Assembly: GCA_905480575.1 (NCBI GenBank)
Contig: CAJQQZ010000032.1
Location: forward strand, 1 to 64,000
DNA: 64,000 bases
Source: an uncultured Alphaproteobacteria bacterium
GTDB taxonomy: Bacteria; Pseudomonadota; Alphaproteobacteria; UBA7985; CAJQQZ01
Reading direction: 5' to 3'
The position numbers and the translations under genes were made by a program. A model generated the notes under the pieces. That model saw only the letters and a list, made by a program, of their open reading frames with translations, ran no database searches and was not told the DNA's origin. Of the stretch, positions 35,367 to 42,665 are shown one piece after another (position 1 is the stretch's first letter; the number at the start of each line of letters is the position of its first letter).

Positions 35367-36536
35367 GTGTACAAGCTAAAACCTACTTTATTCATTCTTG
35401 CTTTGTCGATTGTGGCAAGCAGCTCAGTTTTGCTTTTCGGCTCTCAAGCAAAAGCCGACGATGCAATCTGTTGTCTTGAGCGCAAGCCCAGCATTGAGCT
35501 CAATCATGAAATCATCGCTCAGGGCCTAGACACGCCTTGGGGTATGGCGTTCCTATCTGACGGCTCAATCTTGGTCACAGAACGGCCTGGCGCATTACGG
35601 CATATCAAGAATGGGTTAGTATCCGCACCTTTCTCCGGATTCCCAAAAATTGATGACATCGGCCAAGGTGGTCTGTTGGACATAGCCCTAGATCCAGACT
35701 TTGCTAGCAACAGCATCATTTATTTCAGCTACTCGGAACCATCGGCCAATGGGAAAAAATCGGGGACAGCTGTTGCTCGCGCTCAGATCAATCTGTCTGC
35801 AACACAACTGACCAGAGTCGAAACCATTTTCACGTCCAACATCAAAGGACGCGGGGGCCGTCACTTTGGTTCACGCATCCGCTTTGCTCCCGACAAGACG
35901 CTGTACGTTACTTTGGGTGACCGCGGAAATCCCGATAGAGCGCAGGATCCCTTTGATCATGCCGGTTCCATAATCCGCATCAATCGAGATGGATCAATCC
36001 CCAGCGACAATCCAGCCTTTGATGGCAAACACGCCTTACCTGAGATCTGGTCAATCGGTCACCGCAATCCGCAAGGCGCTACGATTGATCCAGTGTCTGG
36101 TGCTCTCTGGACCACTTCCCACGGTGATGCTGGTGGTGACGAGGTCAACAAACCGCAAATTGGTAGAAACTATGGCTGGCCACTGATCTCATACGGCACG
36201 ACCTATTCGGGTAGCGGATACAAGCTAGGGAACACAGCGCCGGGCTACGAGCAACCCAAGTATTACTGGGATCCATCCATCGCTCCGTCTGGTTTGACGT
36301 TCTACGATCCGCCCAATCCAGCTATTCCCTCGTGGAAAGGGTCGCTTTTGGCTGGGGCTCTAAGAGGCGAGCTTCTATCCCGGCTTATCTTGAAAAGTGA
36401 GCAAGTTATAGCCGAAGAACGCTATTTGGAGGGCGAGTTCGGCCGTATCCGAGACATCAAGGTCGGCCCAGATGGCGCTGTCTATCTGTTAACCGATGAC
36501 TGGGACGGCATCGTGGTTAGACTGACGGAAAAGTGA
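35367..36536 (+). CDS. Exported PQQ-dependent aldose/sorbosone dehydrogenase-like protein (YliI/HHIPL type)
   Basis: A 389-residue six-bladed beta-propeller protein with a signal peptide (TLFILALSIVASSSVLLFG ... SQAKA). LDTPWGMAFLSDGSILVTERPG, the catalytic-His region RHFGSRIRFAPD, LGDRGNPDRAQDP, IWSIGHRNPQGATID and HGDAGGDEVN are the conserved blocks of soluble aldose sugar dehydrogenases using PQQ. It would oxidise sugars in the periplasm. GTG 35367 is chosen because AAGGAAGAAAGAG precedes it and the signal peptide follows. It starts 20 bases after the lacI-type gene, so it may be cotranscribed with it. Two adjacent cysteines after the signal peptide (ICC) are unusual. Confidence 0.87.
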   Translation: MYKLKPTLFILALSIVASSSVLLFGSQAKADDAICCLERKPSIELNHEIIAQGLDTPWGMAFLSDGSILVTERPGALRHIKNGLVSAPFSGFPKIDDIGQGGLLDIALDPDFASNSIIYFSYSEPSANGKKSGTAVARAQINLSATQLTRVETIFTSNIKGRGGRHFGSRIRFAPDKTLYVTLGDRGNPDRAQDPFDHAGSIIRINRDGSIPSDNPAFDGKHALPEIWSIGHRNPQGATIDPVSGALWTTSHGDAGGDEVNKPQIGRNYGWPLISYGTTYSGSGYKLGNTAPGYEQPKYYWDPSIAPSGLTFYDPPNPAIPSWKGSLLAGALRGELLSRLILKSEQVIAEERYLEGEFGRIRDIKVGPDGAVYLLTDDWDGIVVRLTEK

Positions 36537-36541
36537 CTTTG

Positions 36542-36593
36542 CAATCCGATCCTAACATGTTGAAACCTCAGCACATGTATTAGGGGCGGATTG
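36542..36593 (+). promoter_or_regulatory. Long imperfect hairpin covering the ribosome-binding site of the next gene
   Basis: The 5' arm (36542-36560) and 3' arm (36573-36593) pair as CAATCCG/CGGATTG, CCTA/TAGG and ACATGT/ACATGT: 17 pairs with one 2x2 internal loop, a 2-base bulge and a 12-base loop. The 3' arm holds the GGGGCGGA that would serve as Shine-Dalgarno for ATG 36600, so folding could block initiation. It may equally be a DNA-level protein site. Confidence 0.55.
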
Positions 36594-36599
36594 GACGAA

Positions 36600-37226
36600 A
36601 TGAACATTCAAAAACTAGCAGGATTTTGTTTTGTCGGCACTGGGGCAATGACAGTTGCGGGCTTTCTACTGCATCCACACGGCTATACCCCAGAAGTCCA
36701 GTTCATGTGGTTGTTCGGACATGGCCTGATATCTCTTGGCTTAGTTTTGAACCTGATAGGCCTGGGTTGGTTCTATTCTTTGGAACGTCGGCACCTGGGA
36801 AAACTAGGACTGCTTGGATTGACCGCCATTGGCATCGGGTTGAGCCATTACATAGGAAAACTCTATTGGTCTGGCCTAATCTACCCTTTCGTCTTTGAGG
36901 CCCATCCAGGCTTTATAGCGGAAGTCGGCCTTGGTCCAGGGTCTGAACCGAAAGCTGTCGTCATAAAGGCAGTATATTTTTCAGGAGCCTTGTTGTTCGC
37001 CATAGGATTCGCGGCTTTTGGTTCTGCCTTGCTGAAAGCAAAGCGATTCCCAAAGGTTCCGATTGTTCTACTAATGTCTGGTGCAATCGCAGTTGGTGTT
37101 TGGCCACTTATGCCAGATCTTCTACAGATGTTGAGCCCAGTCGTATCAGCGATTTATGCAATTGGATTGGTCTGGCTCGGTGTGGTGTTGATCCGACGTC
37201 GTCAGAATGATCGGCAACAGGAGTAA
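36600..37226 (+). CDS. Multi-pass membrane protein of unknown function
   Basis: A 208-residue protein with about six hydrophobic segments: roughly 5-25, 38-60, 67-85, 119-140, 150-168 and 178-198. The first segment carries FLLHPHGYTPE and the second WLFGHGLISLG, where several histidines near membrane ends could bind heme or metal, but no family was recognised. The C-terminus is short, basic and cytoplasmic (RRRQNDRQQE). It follows the sugar dehydrogenase-like gene by 63 bases and a large hairpin. TTG 36591 is an alternative start. Confidence 0.75.
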   Translation: MNIQKLAGFCFVGTGAMTVAGFLLHPHGYTPEVQFMWLFGHGLISLGLVLNLIGLGWFYSLERRHLGKLGLLGLTAIGIGLSHYIGKLYWSGLIYPFVFEAHPGFIAEVGLGPGSEPKAVVIKAVYFSGALLFAIGFAAFGSALLKAKRFPKVPIVLLMSGAIAVGVWPLMPDLLQMLSPVVSAIYAIGLVWLGVVLIRRRQNDRQQE

Positions 37227-37241
37227 TAGATTATGGGTTTC

Positions 37242-37634
37242 TCAGTCCAAAACGACTGAAGCCCTGCCTTTGATCACAACTTCACCGTTTTGATTACTTG
37301 CATGCATCTCTAGTTCAGCGCTGCCATTAGCTACTGACATTACTTTACCTGTTGCAGTCACAACGTCCCCTACTCGAACTATGGCCGTGAAACGAACCTC
37401 GAACTCTCGGATATTTTCTTGAGGAACCCAGTCAGTGAGGACACGACCGAGAAATGCCATAGACAGCATGCCATGGGCAAAAACGTCTCCCATACCAGCG
37501 GCCTTAGCAAAGTCGCTGTCGACATGGATTGGGTTATGATCGCCCGAAGCACCACAATACAGTGCCAACATATGTCGTGTGATCGGCCCAACAATGACCG
37601 GTTCTAAGACTTGCCCAATAGAAATCTCAACCAT
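37242..37634 (-). CDS. MaoC-type (R)-specific hydratase, HadB-like
   Basis: A 130-residue hot-dog-fold protein with the hydratase-2 motif YCGASGDHNPIHVDSDFAKA, including the catalytic Asp and His. It hydrates or dehydrates an enoyl/3-hydroxyacyl-CoA. The preceding gene encodes the non-catalytic FAS1-like half, overlapping by 8 bases, so the pair should form a heterodimer in the style of mycobacterial HadAB. Substrate unknown. ATG 37634 is chosen, as it opens the conserved N-terminal strand. Confidence 0.87.
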   Translation of the reverse strand: MVEISIGQVLEPVIVGPITRHMLALYCGASGDHNPIHVDSDFAKAAGMGDVFAHGMLSMAFLGRVLTDWVPQENIREFEVRFTAIVRVGDVVTATGKVMSVANGSAELEMHASNQNGEVVIKGRASVVLD

Positions 37635-38085
37635 TGGGCTTCTCTCTATGTTGAACGACAATCGTCGTCAGCAGTTCTGCAATGAGAAGTCCGTCTTGGT
37701 TTGTCACTGTTAGTTCTTCTTCAAGGAACTCCAACTGACCGTCTTTTTTGTCGTAGATATTGGCAATCTTCTCGACCAAAGTCAGTCTATCGCCAGCGTA
37801 GCAAAGATTATGGTATTTAAATTTTTGGCCGCCATGCAGTACTTCCGCTAAGTCAATGTTTAGAAATTCCAAATAGTCGTAAGGATCTGGCTTTTCTTGG
37901 CGCAAGCACCACAGAAAAGTTGGTGGCACTGGAAGCGACCTATGACCAGCTGCCTTTGCCGCTTCTTCGTCACCGTAGATAGGATCAGTCTGGCCAATGG
38001 CTTTCGCAAAGAACCGAAGCCGGCCTTTTTCTACATCCAGTTCTCTGGGTGGAAAAGTGTAACCGATAAAATCTCTATTGATCAT
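37627..38085 (-). CDS. FAS1-like dehydratase subunit (MaoC N-terminal type), HadA-like
   Basis: A 152-residue hot-dog protein: IGYTFPPRELDVEKGRLRFFAKAIG and DPIYGDEEAAKAAGHRSLPVPPTF match the FAS1_DH/MaoC N-terminal dehydratase family, which shapes the substrate tunnel but lacks the catalytic Asp-His. HGGQKFKYHNLCYAGDRLTL is the family's central strand. It partners the downstream MaoC gene and overlaps the upstream ProC-like gene by four bases, suggesting one polycistronic mRNA of four genes starting at the PhyH dioxygenase. Confidence 0.85.
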   Translation of the reverse strand: MINRDFIGYTFPPRELDVEKGRLRFFAKAIGQTDPIYGDEEAAKAAGHRSLPVPPTFLWCLRQEKPDPYDYLEFLNIDLAEVLHGGQKFKYHNLCYAGDRLTLVEKIANIYDKKDGQLEFLEEELTVTNQDGLLIAELLTTIVVQHREKPNG

Positions 38086-38855
38086 TGTGAGCTTTCGCCC
38101 TTTAATCTCATTGTTACAGCGTGGAAAGCCTTGCTCCAGGGTAACATGGCCTTTTCCTCTTCAAGAACCTTTAAACCCAATGCCGTCACGCCACCTGGTG
38201 TCGCCAAGGATCGAAGTATTTCACCTCCGCTTCTTTCGCTCGCCAAAGCGACTTTAGCTGCTGAAGCTAGGGTTTCTACTGTTACCTTTTTTGCTTGCTC
38301 TTTCGATAGCCCAGCTCTTTGGTTGGCTTGCACCATCTCGTCTATCAACGCGAAGTACCAACCATAGGCCGCGCCGTTTGTGGAAGCAGCCTCGAACTCT
38401 TCTTCGCTCTGCATCAAAATTCCCACGCCGATTTGGCTGAGCAATTGATACACAGTCGCGTGTTCCGGAAAATAGGACGTAGGGCTGGCAAGCAGAGCTG
38501 ATGATGAGATTGGCATGGTGCGAACAATCGTTGCAGCGGGCGCCAATTCTTGTAATACCGCAATCTTAACTCCGGCCATTGCTGAAATCATCAGCTGCCC
38601 GTCCCTCCAGTTAAGCCCAGCTAATGCCGCCTCCACCTGTGCTGGCCGAACGGCAACAAAAATCGCGTCAGAAACATCAATAACCTGTTGATTTACTTGA
38701 ACTATTTCAGCCTTGAATCTGCTGCGAAATGCGCGAGACTTTTCTGGATTGTGGCTAGACACCACAAGCTTTCCGCTCCAACCTGATTTCCGCAATCCTT
38801 CACATACAAAGCCTGACAAATGGCCTGCACCAATGATGCCCAATTTCTTGATCAT
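38082..38855 (-). CDS. Pyrroline-5-carboxylate reductase-like protein (ProC family)
   Basis: A protein of about 257 residues with the NAD(P)-binding start KKLGIIGAGHLSGFVCEGL and ProC landmarks: ISAMAGVKIAVLQ, VRTMPISSSAL (ProC has RxMPNxP), and SLATPGGVTALGLKVLEEE. The Asn and Pro of the MPN motif are replaced, and the organism presumably has a canonical proC elsewhere, so a different imine or keto substrate is possible. It overlaps both neighbours by about four bases, tying it to the PhyH dioxygenase and the hydratase pair. ATG 38858 directly upstream is an alternative start. Confidence 0.8.
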   Translation of the reverse strand: MIKKLGIIGAGHLSGFVCEGLRKSGWSGKLVVSSHNPEKSRAFRSRFKAEIVQVNQQVIDVSDAIFVAVRPAQVEAALAGLNWRDGQLMISAMAGVKIAVLQELAPAATIVRTMPISSSALLASPTSYFPEHATVYQLLSQIGVGILMQSEEEFEAASTNGAAYGWYFALIDEMVQANQRAGLSKEQAKKVTVETLASAAKVALASERSGGEILRSLATPGGVTALGLKVLEEEKAMLPWSKAFHAVTMRLKGESSQ

Positions 38856-39652
38856 CAATGGCCAATTTCGAAATTGTTCAAACCGCTGACGTCTTTGCCT
38901 CGCACCAAGTAAAGCGGCCGCGTGCCGTAGCCATGGTGCGCATGGTCCTTGCCCATCTCAGCTCCCAGCGCGTGGTCATAGTGCGAAGTTGCGGGCATCA
39001 TCCGTACAATAAAGGCTGCACGACGCCTGTCTGTACGGTTAGCCTTCGATCCGTGGATCATATAGACATCATGAAACGAGACCTGCCCTGCTTCCAAAAT
39101 CAAGTCTTCCGCTGCATTTTCGTCGAAATGCTCGCTGTCCGTCACCAGGTTGATGGTCATATCGCCACCTTCTACCCATGAATGCGACACCAGTTTGTGG
39201 GCCTCATGCGAGCCGGGAATGAAACGCATCGGGCCGTTTTCTTCGGTTACGTCATCCAAGGGGATCCACAAAGTTAGCGTCTCCAGTGGTCGAATAGGAT
39301 AGTAGTCGCCATCTTGATGCCACGGTGTTTCTTTACCACTCTGTGCAGGTTTTCCGAAGATGGTCGTACCCCAGAGGATGATATCATCGCCAATCAACTG
39401 ACCTGCAATCTCCATGAGATCTGGATGGGTTGCAAACTCCAGCCATTTCGTAGAACCGACAACGCCTTGAGAGCCATTCACCTGATGAGGGGCCAACATA
39501 ATGTCTGATGTTAAATGCTTATTGTTATCCAAAAGCACCTGATACTCAGCTCTCATTTCTGCCAATAGTTCATCAGAAAGCCTGTACTTAGGAACGATCC
39601 AGCCCTTCTCTCGATAGGTTTCTAATTCCGCTTCGCTCAACCTAACACTCAT
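38855..39652 (-). CDS. Phytanoyl-CoA dioxygenase (PhyH) family Fe(II)/2-oxoglutarate oxygenase
   Basis: A 265-residue non-heme iron oxygenase. The facial triad is visible: His and Asp in TPWHQDGDYY, the distal His in FHDVYMIHGS, followed by the 2-oxoglutarate-binding Arg in RRAAFIVRMMP. RFIPGSHEAH is also typical. Members hydroxylate varied small molecules; CoA-ester chemistry would fit the hydratase pair in the same operon. It heads a four-gene minus-strand unit and is divergent from the DddQ-like lyase gene. The product cannot be assigned. Confidence 0.88.
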   Translation of the reverse strand: MSVRLSEAELETYREKGWIVPKYRLSDELLAEMRAEYQVLLDNNKHLTSDIMLAPHQVNGSQGVVGSTKWLEFATHPDLMEIAGQLIGDDIILWGTTIFGKPAQSGKETPWHQDGDYYPIRPLETLTLWIPLDDVTEENGPMRFIPGSHEAHKLVSHSWVEGGDMTINLVTDSEHFDENAAEDLILEAGQVSFHDVYMIHGSKANRTDRRRAAFIVRMMPATSHYDHALGAEMGKDHAHHGYGTRPLYLVRGKDVSGLNNFEIGH

Positions 39653-39784
39653 TGTGAAGTCTAGTCCTGTTCTCGTTTGATCTGTGTACTATTAAGAAGC
39701 TCTGAGCAGCGAGTTGTCAAGCAACACACAAAGCCTTGCCAACTCGAAAAAACCAAGATAGAGGGAAAATCAAAGGAGTTTTCC

Positions 39785-40411
39785 ATGTCGCAGTCATCTG
39801 AAAAAGCTTTCGAAACGCTCTTGCTCGAGATGGCTCAGCTTTTCGAGTTAGAACAGCAAGAACTGGGTCATGAAGAAGCCGGTGAAACCGCTTCTGTACT
39901 GCGTGAAGCAGCAGGCAAAACCGAACCAATTTTGGCGAAACCCTACGATTATGATCATTTGGTGGAAAAGACATTAGCATCAGCCCAACATCCTTGTGCT
40001 GTTGCTGCCAGGGATAGCATGCCGTTTATCCAGTGGGAGAATACTGCCGGTATCCTTGATGAGTATATTCCTGACGCCGTTTCTTCGGCTTTTGCTGGCA
40101 ATCAATTGATGGGTCCCGGAAGCCTAATTGACCATCCCTCCCTCCGGGCTGGTCTCTATTTCCAATGTGCAAACTCCTATTACGCTTTACACCATCACGA
40201 GGCAGTGGAGACCTATATCATGATTGACGGTACTGGCGATTGGACTCAAGGCGACGTTACGACAAGCTATGGCGTTGAGGGTCTCATTCACCACACCTCC
40301 TTCATGCCTCATGCATTTAGGACATTTGACAAGCCGCTGATGGCCATTTGGCGCTGGTCCGGTAACATCGATCCGTCGACGTATAAAATGCTACCGGATG
40401 AGAATGGGTGA
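39785..40411 (+). CDS. dddQ: DddQ-like cupin DMSP lyase
   Basis: A 208-residue cupin. The motif HHHEAVETY (136-144) matches HxHxAxExY of DMSP-cleaving cupins, a Tyr sits three residues before the first His (Y133), a further His follows at the expected distance in FMPHAF (H176), and IWRW gives W191. From memory of the DddQ structure, these fall at the same relative spacing as Y120, H125, E129, Y131, H163 and W178, the metal ligands and catalytic tyrosine. The predicted reaction is DMSP to dimethyl sulfide and acrylate. Length suits DddQ (about 200) better than DddW or DddK. ATG 39785 has AAAGGAG upstream. The cupin-DLL superfamily also holds members of other function, so activity is predicted, not shown. 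Confidence 0.75.
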   Translation: MSQSSEKAFETLLLEMAQLFELEQQELGHEEAGETASVLREAAGKTEPILAKPYDYDHLVEKTLASAQHPCAVAARDSMPFIQWENTAGILDEYIPDAVSSAFAGNQLMGPGSLIDHPSLRAGLYFQCANSYYALHHHEAVETYIMIDGTGDWTQGDVTTSYGVEGLIHHTSFMPHAFRTFDKPLMAIWRWSGNIDPSTYKMLPDENG

Positions 40412-40443
40412 ACGAATATTAAGCCACTTCAAGACAGCATTAT

Positions 40444-41370
40444 TCAATCTTGAATGTTGACAGATATTGAGTCCGCGTTTGCGATTTCCTCAGTCGTCAT
40501 CACAGTCATTAACTCATCACACTGAGATTGAGTCCTAGCCTTTGCTTCTCCTTTTTCTAACTCAGCTGTCTTTAGGCAATAAGCAAGAGCTTTGCTTTTG
40601 TTCCCTAGCGGTGGCTCAGCTTCCCAATATAGCCAAAAAAGTGCAGTCCCTGCATCAATGTGACCGCCGATTAGACCTTGTTTGTAGAGTGCCTCCGCTT
40701 TTTCCAGGTCTCTCGTGACGCCCGAGCCGCTTTCATACATGTAACCCAGGTTTCTTATAGCCCTCAGATTACCCTCATTAGCAGCTTGTGAGAATAGTTT
40801 CTTGGCTTGGTCAAAATCGACTTCCACACCAAGCCCCTTAGCATAGAGCGTCGCTAAATTGACAGTCCCAACACTATGGCCAGCTTCATGAGACTTCCTA
40901 TAAAACTCAAAGGCTGCGATGTAATTAGGTGGGGTTGATTGTTCTTCCAAAACACCTCTGTTTGCATAGGCAAGGCTGTAACCAAGCTTTATGGCCTGGT
41001 CGTAGGCAGCTTTTGCTCTGTTTGTATCTTTTGACACACCTCCTGCTCCGGTGGAGTAGAGCAAAGCCATATTGTACCAAGCCTTAGGGTAATTCTGAGC
41101 AGCTGATTTCTTGTACCATGAAAGTGCTTCCACAGCTGTACCTTCAGATTCTGGCAGGCTTTCGAGAGCCACACCCATCAAATTTTGAGCATCAGGATCA
41201 CCGTCGCGGGCTGCGGAACGCGTGAGTTCAATCATGGCGTGATAATTTTGGTTGTGGAATGATTGTCTTGCATAATCTAAGTCAGACAACGACTGACCGA
41301 AAGAAGCTGACAAAGCCCCGAACATAGCAGCAAAAGCAGCCCCCAGATAAAACAGTCTATCTATCTTCAC
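40444..41370 (-). CDS. Secreted Sel1-repeat (TPR-like) protein
   Basis: About 308 residues: a signal peptide (FYLGAAFAAMFGALSASFGQ) then five to six Sel1-like repeats of about 36 residues, such as ALSWYKKSAAQNYPKAWYNM, ALLYSTGAGGVSKD, ATLYAKGLGVEVDFDQAK and LGYMYESGSGVTRDLEKAE. These helical repeats mediate protein contacts, often in the periplasm. GTG 41370 begins two bases past... the glcF stop region and uses GAAGGGAT inside the end of glcF as its ribosome-binding site, so it is translationally coupled to glcF. A link with glycolate oxidase function is not known and may be only positional. Confidence 0.82.
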   Translation of the reverse strand: MKIDRLFYLGAAFAAMFGALSASFGQSLSDLDYARQSFHNQNYHAMIELTRSAARDGDPDAQNLMGVALESLPESEGTAVEALSWYKKSAAQNYPKAWYNMALLYSTGAGGVSKDTNRAKAAYDQAIKLGYSLAYANRGVLEEQSTPPNYIAAFEFYRKSHEAGHSVGTVNLATLYAKGLGVEVDFDQAKKLFSQAANEGNLRAIRNLGYMYESGSGVTRDLEKAEALYKQGLIGGHIDAGTALFWLYWEAEPPLGNKSKALAYCLKTAELEKGEAKARTQSQCDELMTVMTTEEIANADSISVNIQD

Positions 41371-41371
41371 G

Positions 41372-42664
41372 TTATATCCCTTCAGGCTTTGGTCCGCCAC
41401 TCGTCCAGTCCAACACTTCTACTGTATGGACAATAGGAATGTCAGTCCCTTGGCCAATTTGCGTAATACAACCAATGTTTCCCGTCGCTATGAATTCTGG
41501 GCGAGTCTTTTCTATGTTTGCAACTTTGTTCTCTAGCAGCTTGGCTGAAATTTCGGGCTGAAGAATATTGTAGGTTCCCGCCGAGCCACAACAAAGATGG
41601 CCCTGTGGAACGTCTTGGACTTTAAAACCTGCCGCCTTCAAAAGGTCTTTAGGCTGCGTTGTTATCTTTTGGCCATGTTGCATCGAACAAGCGGAATGAT
41701 AGGCTATACGCTGTCCCGTCTCAACGACCGAAGGCATGAGGCCAACATCAAAAAGAAACTCCGTCACATCTTTAGCCAGCGAAGAAATAAGCTCTGCTTT
41801 CTCCGCATAGTCAGGATCATTACGGAACATAAAACCATAGTCTTTGATTGTCGTTCCACAGCCCGAAGCATTGATGACAATGGCATCGAGTCCCTTGCCA
41901 CCACCCTCTTTCGTATCTCTATGCCAGGCATCAATCATGACTTTGGCTTGCGCGTGGGCTCGGTCAGATTTGCCCATGTGATGAACAAGAGAACCGCAAC
42001 AACCTGTATTCTCTGGGTAGACAACTTCCGCACCATGGCGCGTTAACAACCGCAAAGTCGCTTCGTTGATTGAAGGTTGCAGCACCTTTTGGGCGCAGCC
42101 CGGCAAAACAGCGACGCGGTATTTCTTTTGCCCCTCAGCCGGTGTCACTCCAGGTTTATCGAACGGTGAAGCAACTGGTAATCGCGTTGGCGCCAACTGT
42201 AGCATGGCCTTCAGGCGGGCGGGAAACAACCCAGCGAAGGGTTTCGCCATACCGGCGAATAGTAAAGAAACTTTAAAAAGCCTTGGGCTTGGCAGAACCG
42301 TTGCCAATAAGGCCCGTAGTCCTTTGTCAATCAAAGGGCGGTCATAAGTTTCTTCGATATGCTTGCGCGCATGGTCGACCAAATGCATGTAATTCACACC
42401 GGAAGGACAAGTAGACATACAAGACAAACAGGAAAGACAGCGATCCACGTGGGTAACCACCTCTTTGTTCGCTGGCTTGTCGTTCTCCAACATATCCTTG
42501 ATCAGATATATGCGCCCTCTCGGACTATCCAACTCATCCCCCAACAGCGTGTAAGTCGGGCAGGTGGCTGTGCAAAACCCACAGTGAACACAAGTTCTTA
42601 GAACTTGTTCAGAGGCGGCCATATCAGGATTTTTTAGTTGCTCAGGCGTAAAGTTAGTTTGCAT
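41372..42664 (-). CDS. glcF: Glycolate oxidase iron-sulfur subunit GlcF
   Basis: A 430-residue protein with two 4Fe-4S ferredoxin motifs, CVHCGFCTATCP and CLSCLSCMSTCP, followed by two CCG domains (PENTGCCGSLVHHMG and QGHLCCGSAGTYN). This is the GlcF layout, passing electrons from the flavin subunits GlcD/GlcE to the quinone pool. ATG 42664 is chosen: it lies just after the glcE stop and uses GAAGGGAT in the glcE 3' end as Shine-Dalgarno. Operon order is glcD-glcE-glcF. Confidence 0.95.
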   Translation of the reverse strand: MQTNFTPEQLKNPDMAASEQVLRTCVHCGFCTATCPTYTLLGDELDSPRGRIYLIKDMLENDKPANKEVVTHVDRCLSCLSCMSTCPSGVNYMHLVDHARKHIEETYDRPLIDKGLRALLATVLPSPRLFKVSLLFAGMAKPFAGLFPARLKAMLQLAPTRLPVASPFDKPGVTPAEGQKKYRVAVLPGCAQKVLQPSINEATLRLLTRHGAEVVYPENTGCCGSLVHHMGKSDRAHAQAKVMIDAWHRDTKEGGGKGLDAIVINASGCGTTIKDYGFMFRNDPDYAEKAELISSLAKDVTEFLFDVGLMPSVVETGQRIAYHSACSMQHGQKITTQPKDLLKAAGFKVQDVPQGHLCCGSAGTYNILQPEISAKLLENKVANIEKTRPEFIATGNIGCITQIGQGTDIPIVHTVEVLDWTSGGPKPEGI

Positions 42665-42665
42665 T

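Noticed and set aside
38082-38855. Housekeeping proC for proline synthesis
   Set aside because: The MPN motif is altered and the gene is embedded by overlaps in a PhyH-hydratase operon, so a specialised role is more likely.
38855-39652. Ectoine hydroxylase (EctD)
   Set aside because: It is PhyH-family, but the EctD signature region is absent and no ect genes are near.
40428-40454. Inverted repeat TTCAAGA/TCTTGAA as terminator
   Set aside because: The stem is AT-rich, the loop is 13 bases and no U-run follows on either strand; too weak to call.
41597-42046. 149-codon plus-strand reading frame
   Set aside because: Antisense to glcF, with no domain or start signal.
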